DNA of 64,000 nucleotides from Neostapfia colusana (Eukaryota; Streptophyta; Magnoliopsida; Poales; Poaceae): NCBI GenBank assembly GCA_030760725.1, contig JASWHV010000007.1:27233324-27297323 (forward strand). The letters run 5' to 3'. Positions 23,851 through 35,388 of this stretch are shown piece by piece; position 1 is the first letter of the stretch, and the number at the start of each line of letters is the position of its first letter. The position numbers were made by a program, and so were the translations under genes. Below the pieces are notes generated by a model. It saw only the letters and a list, made by a program, of their open reading frames with translations, was not told the DNA's origin and searched no databases.

Positions 23851-26800
23851 TGACACGACCCCACGGTCTTGTCGAGCCAGGATCACGCTGAGGGGTGCTG
23901 CGTTGCACAGCACCGGATAACACACATCAAAGGTACAAAGCGGAAGCAAAATTTTATTACATAAACGAGTTTATGAACATGTTTACATCAAATTAAGTCC
24001 AGTCTACACTCACGGCCGTAGACTACGCATCAAGTTCACGTTCAGCCCTTGAACGTGTCCTTGCTAGCACACACGCACACTAACTCTGCGGCGTGCACGA
24101 CTCCCACTCGACGGGGTTCCCCTCCTGGGGTTCCGTCTCCTCATCGGGAGTCCCTTCCTCATAGAACCCTGCAAAAGCTTCAAACACAAGCAGTGAGCAC
24201 GAAGGCTCAGCAAGTCTAACCCGTCTCACCAAAACATGGAACTTCTACATGAGGGGTGATGGGTTACATGAGGTAAAAATCATTTGCAAGGACTCACCTA
24301 ATTAGTAGAACCTTACTTTCAAGTTTTAGCAGCAGGTTGTGGAGAACCTTACGCTAAGGCACATGAGAGAGCCGCAATCAAACAAGAAACGCATTTCTCT
24401 CATGTACTTTGCTCAAAGTTGAAAAGAACTTTAGTTGGCTCTAAACTACAGCAAATCATTAGCAATCAAGTCTATCTTTCAATCAGCAACATTTTAACAT
24501 GCAACTAGCCTGTTCTTTCTACGTCACGGTACAGTAAACAAGTGGTACTCACTGACCGCGAGGGACGGCGATTATAATCGATTTACACCTGCAGGGTTAC
24601 CCGAACAACCCGTCACGTACGCCCGTACTCGATGTTGCCTACAACAACCATCACGGACGCCGTACGCAACTACCTTTCACCCATTAGCCAAATGTTGAAC
24701 CGGTCTCGTCCCGAGCAAGAGGTCTCTGCACGCGCATCTCAGTGCCGCCAGCCGATTTACACCTCGAGCTCTCAACCTACTCTCTGAACGACCAGCTATG
24801 CCTCAACACCCAGCTACCCGAGTTATATCAGTTTCCCCATTCCCATATAGCCGGTAGGTCTTCGGTACTGTTCTAGCTTGTTCAACAGGCCTGCACACGG
24901 CTCGGTCCTCAATCGACACAAGCGGAGCTACAGCACACAGGCCCCAAAGTCCTGCTGCCCTTACTCTCCGCTCGGTCTTATTTTTCTTGCCATGTGTATA
25001 ATGTGCTATCTCTACCCGAGTCGAGTGCCTCTTGCCTATGCTCGCGAGTAGTTCCAACTACTCGACTTGTACCGAATCCTACACTATCTTAGCATTGCAG
25101 TAGCTAACGGGGTTTGTAATCCTAAACCCAACCCATGGTTTTCTTGGCTATGCAATTGGGTTTCCAAACAAGACTCTTATGCAAGGAATAATGGTGTTCA
25201 AGTAAGTGCTCAAAACAATAAAAATTTGTAAAGAGGTTAATGCAAACCGGAGCTTGCCTTGCTGCTCTTGGTCGTAGGCTAGCTGCTACTCCGGAGTAAC
25301 AAGTAAGTGCTCAAAACAATAAAAATTTGTAAAGAGGTTAATGCAAACCGGAGCTTGCCTTGCTGCTCTTGGTCGTAGGCTAGCTGCTCCTCCGAAGTAA
25401 CGAAGTATAGGACTTCGGGTTCCTCCTCGACCTTAGCGACTACATGGTATAAGACATACATGTATTAATTTGAATGCATTTACATTAAGTTTGAACCTGT
25501 GAAGCTTATAAGTCCCACTAGACAGACTCAATGACTGTGAAACTTTTACTGTGGCTTAGTTACAACCTAAGTACAGACTTGGTCAAGGTTTAGTTGCAGC
25601 AAAGCTCATTTGAGCCCTCCACAATTAATTATGTACTTGACCTCAATTGAAGGCTTTTAGGGTGTTCTAAGGATTTCCATGAAACAAACTATGATTTTCT
25701 GAAAACTAGATTTTCAGAGTGTTCTAATGGAGTTGGTCTCACTTAATTTGAAGGTTCCTAGCTAAATATATGAGCTAAACAATTTCAGAGAAAATTCTGA
25801 AAATGTTTCTGAACATTTTCTATTTTCTCTGGAACAGTTTCACTAACCACACCATTAGGTGGATCAAATGAGCTCAAATGGATCTGAAATTTTTATGGTA
25901 GTTCAGGGATATTTTGGTGAACATTCCAGCAAAAGTTCAGGATTTTCCTCCAAAGGATTCTCCAGTTAAATTCCAAACAGTTTAAAATTTGAGGAATTAA
26001 TTCTGGAGAAATAAGGATTTTTATGAAGTGAAACTTTATTTGCTGGAAAGTACTCAGAGAGCTGAATCCAACAAAATTTGGTTAACTCGATTTAGAGCTT
26101 TCTAGCCAAAGTTATGAGGATTTGAAGTTTGAAGGAAATCTGAAAATCAGGGAAAAGTTTAAATCTGCCGGGGCCCGTGGGGACACGTGTTGAGCGCCGA
26201 GGCGACCGCACACTGCGGCCCACAGGGTCTTTGCGCGCTAGCACACCCGACCTCGGCGACACCCGATCCCGATTTAAAATTTTGAGCCACTGACACGTGG
26301 GCCAGCTGGCTTCGTCTTCCTCCCGACTCGTCCGCACGCGCGCCGCCGCACCTTGCCGGAGCAGACCCGGAGCTCGCCGGCTCGTCCGCGCGCGCGCCGC
26401 CGCCCCTGCCGCTGCCGGCCATCCCATGGTCTGAAACTCGCCGCCAGGGGGTTGTCGACGTCGAGGAACACGTCGGTGGTGTCAGTTCGGGCTGGTGGTG
26501 ACCGGAAATAGCCCGGCGACGTGCCGCGGCCTCGGTTGAGGTTCGGCGCCATCGGCCGTGAGTTCTAACCCGCCAAAACCTCGAACAATCGGTCCTACAG
26601 CATCAGTGTATCTCTAGGAAGCTCGAGAAGGTGTCAAAAGGGTTCAAAGATGGCGGCAAGTCGGTCGGCACCGTGTGACCGATCGTGCCCGCCATGACCG
26701 CCCTTGATCGAGCTCGAAACTTGTCACTCCTAGACAGTTTCACGCCACAGATGCAGAAAAGAACTTGATCGCCGGCTAGTCCAGCGTCTATGTGAAATAT

Positions 26801-28048
26801 TTGATAGCTAGAGAAGGATCTTAGAGCGAGAATTTGAAGGATCCGTACCGGAAGCTCAGTTTAAGGTCGCCAGAGCAAAAACTGAAAATTCGCCGGCGAT
26901 TCTTCACGGTTTGCTTCCAAACTTGGAGGAGAGCAGCACGGCTGTTGCGCGCTCCTGGTGCTACCCTTGCTGGACCGTGAAAATGCCTGTGGAGCACTGT
27001 CCACGGGCGCCTGACTTTCGGCTGAGGCTAGGTCGCCACGGTGGCGATCGTTCTCGGGCAAGGGAGGTCTGAGCTCGGAGTTTCTGGCTGGGGAGGTGGA
27101 GTGCGATCTCAGGTTGCTGTCTAGCAGCTCAGGAACGAAGGAGGAGATTGTTTGCTGGTTTTCCCGATCGAGCAGAGAGCTGCGGGGAGAAGAACTGCCG
27201 CTGCTCGGGGTCACACGCGAGGAGATAAAGCCCGCCGATCCCTGCCCGGGCTGAGGCGGTGCCGGTCGCGTGGAGGTGCGAGCAAGCCGCCCTGGGCGCC
27301 AGCGCGCGGAGAGGAAAGCAGATGGTGGCGCCGGTGGCTGCTCGGTGGCACAGCCGACAGCTGCTCTGTGGAATTTCCCACCGAGGCTGTGACTTTGTGT
27401 GCAAGTTTTCCCTCCTTCTCTCTATGACATGTGGGTCCCACCCTGGGTTTTAACCTCTGAAATTTACTCCTAATCACTGTTGTAAACAGTGAGCCCCAAA
27501 ATACCCATGGTGCTTCAAATTATTCACCCATGAGCCATTTGAATTGGTTAGAATTCAAATTGGGTTTGGTTTGAATGAATTTCAGCACATGTTCAGTTTG
27601 GAATTCAAATAAAGTTTGAATTTTCCCCACTTATCTCATGTCAAGATCAACTCCAAATGGAGTGAAAATTGGTGTGTGAGCTCACAAAAATGTGCTGAAT
27701 AAGAATATGCCTCCGACTTTTGAATTCATGGGATAAAATCAGTTTGAATTTGAATATGATTTCAAACTGCCCTCTTTCTAGCTATACCCAAAATGACCTC
27801 AAAAAGGTTTTGAATTTGGGTGAGACTTGGCATGGACATCCCTAGCAATGTGTAGGAGTTTTCATATGCCCAGCCCATCTATATCACATGTGGGAAATAC
27901 CACTTTTGCAATATGTGAGTTTGTTCTCTAATGAGCATGTTGATGGTGGTTACTTGCTCTTCATTTGTGTTCATCAACTTGCTTCAAATGAGGTGTGTGG
28001 TGTGGTGATGAATACTTTAAACATGTGTTAAAAACTGAGGTCCTTACA
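23851..28048 (-). repeat. Element C left LTR (3' LTR of the element)
   Basis: 4198 bp, bounded by TGACACGACC at 23851 and TCCTTACA ending 28048. The first kilobase or so is nearly identical to the right LTR (from 35389); similarity falls from about 25440, and the GC-rich part at about 26160-27430 is much less alike. It has a private 101-bp tandem duplication (25200-25401). Conserved inverted repeats are at 24194-24209 and 25045-25064. Confidence 0.92.
25200..25401. repeat. 101-bp direct tandem duplication in C left LTR
   Basis: The unit starting AAGTAAGTGCTC at 25200 is repeated from 25301 with only a few differences near its end (ACTCCGGAG versus CCTCCGAAG). The right LTR has one copy (about 36740-36841), so the duplication is specific to this copy. 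Confidence 0.92.
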
Positions 28049-28066
28049 TTCCTCCCTCCTTAAAAG
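28049..28066 (-). other. Element C polypurine tract
   Basis: In element sense AAGGAGGGAGGAA precedes the LTR start TGTAAGGACC. It differs from the A/B tract, consistent with a distinct family. Confidence 0.85.
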
Positions 28067-28117
28067 AATCCCGTCCCGAGATTATAAGGTGAAAATGAGA
28101 GAGAGGACGGTGGAAAA

Positions 28118-31100
28118 TTACCGGATATGCGACGTGAAAAAGTCGGGGTAGTTAGCGCGAAGAAATCCTTCGCTCTCCCATGTCGCTTCGTCCATGGAGT
28201 GATTACTCCATAGAACCTTGTAGAACCACAACGTACGGTTGCATGTGGTTCGGGCCTTTTCATCAATAATCTGCACCAGTTCCTCCCGATAGGTGAGATC
28301 CGGTTGCAGTTCTTCAATGTCTTCCAGCTGAACGGTAGTTGATAGCTTAAGACACTTCCTCAGCTGGGAAATGTGAAATACGTCATGCACGCCAGAAAGT
28401 GCTTCTGGTAATTTCAGCCGGTATGCTACCGATCCACATCTTTCGGTAATCTGGAATGGGCCGATGAATCGGGGTGCTAACTTTCCCCTCACCCCAAATC
28501 TGCTTACGCCCTTCATTGGAGACACACGTAGATATACGTGATCCCCCACTTCGAATTGTAATGGGCATCTTCTCCGGTCCGCATACTGTTTCTGACGGGA
28601 TTGGGCGGCATTTAGTTTCGCTTGAATAAGTCGAACCTTCTCTTCCGCATTGTTGATAAGGTCAATCCAAAAGGTAACCCTTTCGCCAGACTCACACCAG
28701 TTCAATGGTGTGCGGCATTTTCTTCCGTGTAGCGCCTCGTAGGGCGCCATCTTTATGCTGGCTTGGTACCCATTGTTGTACGAGAACTCGGCTAACGGCA
28801 AGTGATCATCCCAATTCTTGCCGTGGTTGATAGCGCAAGCTCGCAGCGTGTCCTCTAAGATCTGATTTACCCGCTCGGTTTGCCCATCCATCTGCGGGTG
28901 GTACGCTGAACTACGGACCAGCTTCGTCCCCAAGGCAGCGTGCAGCCGCTCCCAAAAACGGGACACAAATAAAGTGCCCCGATCCGATATGATGGTACGG
29001 GGTACGCCGTACAAGCATAGGATCCGTGAGATGTACAGTTCAGCGTACTTCTTGGCGTTGTAGTTGGTGTTGACCGGGATGAAATGGGCAACTTTGGTGA
29101 GCCGATCGACGATCACCCAAACAGAATCATGCTTTTTGAAGAGTGGTGGGTAAACCGACGATGAAGTCCATGCTCACATCCTCCCACTTCCAGGCAGGAA
29201 CGCCCAGTGGTTGTAGCAGTCCCGGTTTCCGCATATGATCTGCCTTCACCCTTCGACATGTATCACACTCGGACACGTACTTTGCAATCTCCCGCTTCAT
29301 CCGTGTCCACCAAAACTTGCTTCTGAGTTCTTGATACATTTTGTTGCTGCCGAGGTGAATAGAAAATTTTGATAAGTGGGCCTCATCAAAAAATTTCTTC
29401 CGTAGCTCCGGGTTACGGGGTACGACGATCCGGTCCTTGAACCATAGGACGCCGTCTCTGTCCTTCCGGAAACATTTCAACTCCCCACTGTCTACATGTC
29501 TCCGCAGATGCGACATACCCTTGTCATGTTTCTGAGCTGTCGCTATCTCTTCACGGATGGTGGGGATCAAATCTAGGTTGTAGAGAGCTCCGTGTGGAAT
29601 CACATGTAGTGGTGGTTCGCTCTCTTCCAACGGTGTGATGGTCAGATTGTTGACGTGTGACTTGCGGCTCAGCGCATCTACCACTACGTTTGCCTTGCCC
29701 GGATGATAATGGATGTCTATTTCGTAATCCTTTATCAGTTCTAATCATCTTCGTTGCCTCATGTTCAGCTCCTTCTCAGTGAATATGTACTTGAGGCTTT
29801 TGTGGTCGGTATATAAATGTACGAGGTTACCAAGTAGGTAGTGCCTCCACATTTTCAGTGCAAGTACCACGGCAGCGAGCTCCAAATCGTGAGTTGGATA
29901 ATTCTGCTCATGGTTTCTAAGCTGCCATGATCCATACGCGACCACTCTTCAGTCTTGCATCAGCACACATCCGAGCCCAATGCCGGATGCATTGCAGTAC
30001 ACATCGAACGGTTTTGTTGTGTCTGGCTGCGCCAAAACCGGTGCTGATGTCAGGTGCTTGACTAAAGCCTTGAATGCTGCTCCACATACTGGACTAAAAA
30101 CATATTTGATAGCCTTCTTCAGCAGCTCCGTCATAGGCTTGGCAATCTTCGAGAAGTTCGGAATGAACCTCCGATAATATCCCGCGAGTCCGAGGAAACT
30201 CCGTACCTCGTGAACAGTTCTCGGGGATTTCCAATTCAGCACTTGAGTGGTCTTGCTCGGATCTACAGAGATCTCCGCTGAGATGATATGCCTGAGGAAA
30301 GGCACTTGCGATATCCAGAACTCGCATTTGCTGAATTTCGCGTATAGCTTGTGATCCCGCAGCTGTTGCAAGACTATACGCAGATGCTTCTTGTGATCTT
30401 CCTACGACTTGGAATATACCAGGATGTCATCGATGAAGACCACGACAAACTTGTCCAGCTCCGGCATGAACACCGAGTTCATCAAATACATGAAGTGAGC
30501 TGGAGCATTGGTGAGGCCGAAGGACATGACCAGGTACTCATAAAGTCCGTACCTCGTCGAGAAAGCCGTCTTCGGAATGTCCTCAGCCCGTATTTTAATC
30601 TGGTGGTACCCGGATCTTAAATCCATCTTGGAAAAGATCTTTGCTTCGACCAACTGATCAAACAACATGTTGATCCGTGGCAACGGGTACTTGTTCTTGA
30701 CGGTTACGGCATTTAATGGACGATAGTCCATGCAAAGCCGCAACGTTTCATCCTTATTCTTTACAAATAATGCCGAACAGCCCCATGGCGAGGAGCTCGG
30801 CCTAATAAAACCCTTCTCCAGGAGGTCCGTGAGCTGAGTCTTCAGTTCAGCCAACTCCTTGGGCGCCATCTTGTACGGCCTTCGGGATATTGGCATGGTT
30901 CCTGGTGCAAGTTCAATCTTGAACTCCACCTCTCTATCGGGTGGCATCCCCGGAAAATCGTCCAGGTATACGTCAGGGAACTCTTGGACCACTGGAATAT
31001 CTTCCAATCTGATGGTTGTGGATTGATAGACACTTGGAAGTTTTATTTCAGGACTGTCCAGAAATAAGGAATGAGACTCGTGCACTTCGGAGTTCAAGTG

Positions 31101-32675
31101 CACAACTCGGAGGACGGTGTCTAAAACAGCGCCGTGGCGGGTTAACCACGACATCCCTAAGATGACATCGACACTATGTCCCTCTAAAATTAGTAGAGAC
31201 GTAGGGTATACTCTACCCTCTAAGCACGATGGTGCTTTTGGAACCATCATGCGTGCTGAAATTTTCCCACCCGGTGAACAGATCACATAAGGACTATCGG
31301 TGCGTAGTATTTGCAAGCTATATTTATCAATGAAAGCTTGGCTAATGAAGCTATGTGTGGCACCTGAATCAAACAATACTATGGCGGGATGCTGGTGGAG
31401 TTGGAACATACCCGCAAGGATTGGCTCACCCTCCGGCACGTCCTCTATGGCAAGCTGGTGGACAGTGCCGGGCCTAGGGTTTGCCCGCCGCGCATTAGTA
31501 GGGTTCCGGGGTTGATTCCTCCCCGGAAACTGCGGTGCAACTCCGCCGCCTTGCCTCTCTGGACAACTGCTGGCGAAGTGTCCTGGACGACCACACTTGT
31601 AACATGTGGCCGCTGCTTGTGCGGTGCTCGGGGGACGAAAGCCCGGCATGCGCTGCTGAGGTGCATACGCACGCGGCATCGCCCGCTGCTGCTGTTGTTG
31701 TTGTGGAGGTGGTGCTGGCAGTGCTGGCCTGAATGCCAGTGAAGAGTACGGCTGACTGCGTAACGGCATCAGCCTCTGCGGTGGCTGCCAGCATGGACCT
31801 GATGGTGGGCGATTCACCATCCGAAATTTCTGGGAGGGACCGCCTCCCTCTCCGCTGCTTTGCGGCGCGCTTCGCTTTCTCTCTGCTGCCGCTAACTCCT
31901 TGCCGGAGCCTTCCTGAACAATCGCAGCATCAATGATGTCGTTGATGCTGCCACGATTGAACATCGCCAATTTGTCCTTCAGGAGCGGGTTAAGCCCCTG
32001 GTAAAAGTGGTCCCGCCGCTTCTCGTCAGTATCGGCGTGATATGACGCATAGAGCGCGAGATCGTTGAACGCCCTGGAGTACTCCAGCGCGTTCCGGCTC
32101 CCTTGTTGCAGGTGTAAGAATTCCTGTGTCTTCCTCTTCATCAGACCCGGCGGTATGTGATAGGCCCGGAAGGCCGTCCGGAAATCCGCCCAGGTCATAA
32201 CTCGGTCGGTGGGCTATGAAGCACAGAAGTTTGCCCACCATGTGCTTGCTGATCCCTGGAGCTGCTGGACCGCGAACTGAGTCTTGCGCTGCTCAATTAT
32301 CTGGAGCAGCCAGAACTTCATCTCTATTGCGCGGAGCCAGTTGTCCGCGTCAAGAGGTTCATCCGCCCTTGAGAATACCGGGGGATGAGTCGCGAGGAAG
32401 TCGGAGTAGGAGCTCTGTTGACGCTCCTCATGGTCTTGACGTCTCTCTGGGCGAGACGTATTGGCAATAAGAGTTTGCAGCAACTCCGTGTGCTGCTGAT
32501 GAGAACCCGCCATTGCTGCGATGATGTCGGCCAATGTAACCGTTGGCAGTGGCGGTGGCGGTGTTTGCTGTTGCTGTTGCTGCTGCTGTCCTGAGGAGTC
32601 CTCGGGAGGCTGTTGGGAGGTCTCTCCCCCTTGGCTAGTACCCCCAACGTCCGGGTTGGCACGAGTACGCGTCAT
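28118..32675 (-). pseudogene. gag-pol: Element C gag-pol polyprotein, degenerate
   Basis: Starts at the ATG of MTRTRA (32673-32675). It encodes a gag with a long glutamine run (32556-32590), a CCHC zinc knuckle at 31563-31604, protease D-S-G at 31372-31380, RT with intact F-I-D-D at 30426-30437, RNase H, integrase HHCC and D,D35E core, and a chromodomain-like tail ending at 28118. Lesions: in-frame stops at 32214-32216 (Q position), 30402-30404, about 29946 and 29745-29747 (W position), plus a frameshift between 29117 and 29127 in the integrase core. It also lacks one residue relative to A/B after HIISAE. Protein similarity to A/B is high in RT and integrase but lower in gag. Confidence 0.93.
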
Positions 32676-32948
32676 TCTGAAATTCAAAACAGCAGCGATT
32701 AGCACATGTCATACTTAAAATTCCATATGTAACAGTAGGTATCAAAGTGACACATGAATGATTTGTACAACATTCACATATATTGATAAAGCATAAACTT
32801 TATACAAGATACATTATTCTCGGGTCTCCGAGAAGTCGTGCTCATGTCGTCACTACCTATACATACGCTACTGTCTACACGACATGTCATCGATTACAAA
32901 AGTTGGGTTACACTACCCTAGCTGCCCTACTTGGCAACTGTAACCCCC
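32676..32948 (-). other. Spacer between pre-gag ORF and gag of element C
   Basis: About 270 bp, AT-rich, with no ORF of note. It separates the stop of the pre-gag ORF from the gag ATG and could hold an internal promoter or splice acceptor, but I see no decisive signal. Confidence 0.55.
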
Positions 32949-33891
32949 TACTCGGAGTAGAACTCGACCTCCTGCGGGTCGTCCTCCTCCGGTACCTCTG
33001 CTGGTGGCTCTGGATCCACCACCTCGTCTCCCATCTCGGGTTCTCCCATTGCTGGAAGGCCCAAGACTACCGGTATGCCCAATTCCGGAGGTACGAGGTC
33101 CTGCAAAGCATGCACCTCGTCTATGGCCTGGTTGTAGTCTTCTTCCCAGCCTTGCCCTTCCTCAATAGCGTCGTCTCACTCTTGCGTAAGGTCCTCGTTC
33201 TGCTGGGTCAGATTCTGTACCAGTTCTTGCAACGCCGCGATGTCGACACGCTTTTCTTCTTCGCCTTCTTCAGATGATGCAACTGATTATGTTGTTCATT
33301 CAGTCGCTTGATCGTCAGAAGGAGCACATTGCGGAGTGCGCTGTGGGCACTCTCGAAATGGTCTCCACGGCTTGTGCTCTCCTTGAGCTTCGTGGCGAGA
33401 TGCTCCGTATGAACAGCTTGGCTGTCCATCACGGCGTTTCCCGCCCTCATCTGGAGGCTAAGGTTTGCCTCCGCGGGGTTGTACCTTGGGCAACTCGGAT
33501 CTGTTGCCTCCCGGTACCTCTCTTCCCACACATGCTGAGCCTGTCCCTCCACCGGAACGAGCACATATGGAGTGCCCTCCATAGCCTGCACGTGTAGTTG
33601 GCAGAAACGTGACATGGTGTCGCTGGCTGCCACTTGCCACATCCCTTCCGGTTGCCTACCTCTCACCGTAACGGTGAACGGCACCCAACCGGGGGGCGTA
33701 GGTCCTGCAGGGACTTCAACATGGATTATCCACGTCTTGTTCCCCTCTTCGCCTTCTTCCTTGGCGAAGTACTGCGGCATCTGGTTGTACCCAAAATATT
33801 GAAGCATATGCCTCAATGCTTCCGGATAGCCGCTGCGGTGAAAACAGTGGGGCACCATCCACCCGTTCTCCAACTGCTTATCTGCTGTCAT
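32949..33891 (-). pseudogene. Pre-gag ORF of element C (ORF0-like), frameshifted
   Basis: A sense-strand ORF between primer site and gag. From the ATG at 33889-33891 it runs 227 codons, beginning MTADKQLENGW and rich in aromatic and charged residues, then turns into a region with heptad-like leucine spacing (LTIKRLNEQHNQL). A small frameshift near 33270 ends this frame at 33208; the neighbouring frame continues with VDIAALQELVQNL (coiled-coil-like), a TGA at a likely W position near 33176, and a strongly acidic, proline-rich tail ending at the TAG at 32949-32951. The intact protein would be about 310 residues. I recognise no enzymatic motif. Rice gypsy elements RIRE3 and RIRE8 are, as I recall, reported to have an extra ORF (orf0) before gag; homology here is untested. 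Confidence 0.7.
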
Positions 33892-35372
33892 CTGTAAAAA
33901 TATATTTGATAAATGTCAAATATTTATTTAAACAGTAAACCCTTGAGTTATAACATAAGACATGTCATTGAACCCATAAAACTTGGAAACATAGTTCAAA
34001 TTTTTAGCAAATTTGACTGCTGATCTGCTGTTCACATGACAGCCCTGACCAGTTTCCATTTCAACCTGATTTAGGCCATGTTAAAGGCAAAACCAATTCT
34101 GTAGCTCAACATCAAAGTTAAAGCTAACTTCAATAGTTTCCAGAAAGCATTTGCTTGGCCTAACATCTGTCCTGGTTCAAAAGTTATGAGATGTCAAAGT
34201 TAACAGGATTTCTGGAGAAATTTGGACAGCACCTCCCTGCTTTAGGTACTGATTTGATCCAAGAATTCCAGTTAATTCTGCTCTAAATATTACAAAACTT
34301 TATGTTACAAAGTTGTAACCCATCTCATAAGCTTTCCACAACTACCTCATTTTCTATTTTTGGATTTTTATGCAGGAAGTTATGCTCAGTTTACAGAGAG
34401 TTTACAGAGAGTCTTTGCTCTGCCCTGTTTTCTGGACAGTTTCAACTCTACTGCATTTTTCGATTGGTTAAGGGATGAAACACCTCTGGACCTCAACAGA
34501 GAAGTTGTCAAGCTCTTCCAAAGATTTCCATAAATGTATCATATGACCCCAACCTTGAAAGAACTCAACCTCTAACCTCTGATTAACTTCAGCCTTAACT
34601 CAGCTGAAAACAGAGTGCTCTGCCTTAACAACCTAGAAGTTGAAAACTTGTTAACTTTGAATATCCTGATTAAGGGAAGGAGTTACATCAAGTTTTACTG
34701 CTTTGGATCAAAACTTTCAAGTTTTACAATTAAGTTGTCCATTTAGTGGAGTGTGACGTCGATGCGTCACCAAAGCACGTCGGTACTACGTCCTCACAAA
34801 GAAAAACCTATACCGGACTTAGCCGGCTTTGTTAATTCAGTGGCACTAAACGTCACTCACACACGGATGCTACACGTCTACCATTTCGTGGTTAGACTAC
34901 CTGCAGAAACTCACACAATCGTCGGACTCGGCTGCACACCGAGCCCGGTATCCATACAGTTCGTACACCCGGCCGTCATCACTCGCCCGGATGTTCTCAA
35001 GCCAAACACGCCTTGAGTTACGTGTTCACGATTCAGACCACGTGACGGGGTCTCCCAAATTGCACCACGCACACCAGGGACAAACGTTGCTCGAATACCC
35101 CAAAGGACATGAAGAGGCGTAGAGGATACCAAAGCGGGTCGGGTTACCTGCCACCCGTGGGGCTCCACCCTTCAGCTTGTGCGCACTGGTGGACAGCGCT
35201 TACATGCACCCCCCAAGACATAAACGTTCCGAGATGCACGATTTTCCGACATATACAGATAGGTTAGTATGCCACTTTCTATATGCTAATAACATCCTTA
35301 TACGGGCTACTAACTCGTTCCTCACTGAATTTTTGAAAAAGATGTCCTTTTAGTGCGTTAAACCTCAAGCGA
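33892..35372 (-). other. Element C untranslated leader
   Basis: About 1.5 kb between the primer site and the pre-gag ORF. AT-rich; parts resemble the A/B leaders. No gene is recognised. Small plus-strand frames near 34753-35016 are antisense and unsupported. Confidence 0.7.
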
Positions 35373-35384
35373 GATCTGATACCA
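35373..35384 (-). other. Element C primer-binding site (tRNA-iMet-like)
   Basis: In element sense TGGTATCAGATC, 4 bp from the LTR end. It matches the initiator tRNA-Met complement over 10 bases and then departs (ATC for AGC). Confidence 0.88.
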
Positions 35385-35388
35385 ACGC

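Noticed and set aside
34753..35016. Plus-strand ORF of 87 codons in element C leader
   Set aside because: Antisense to the element, no motif, and chance length for this composition.
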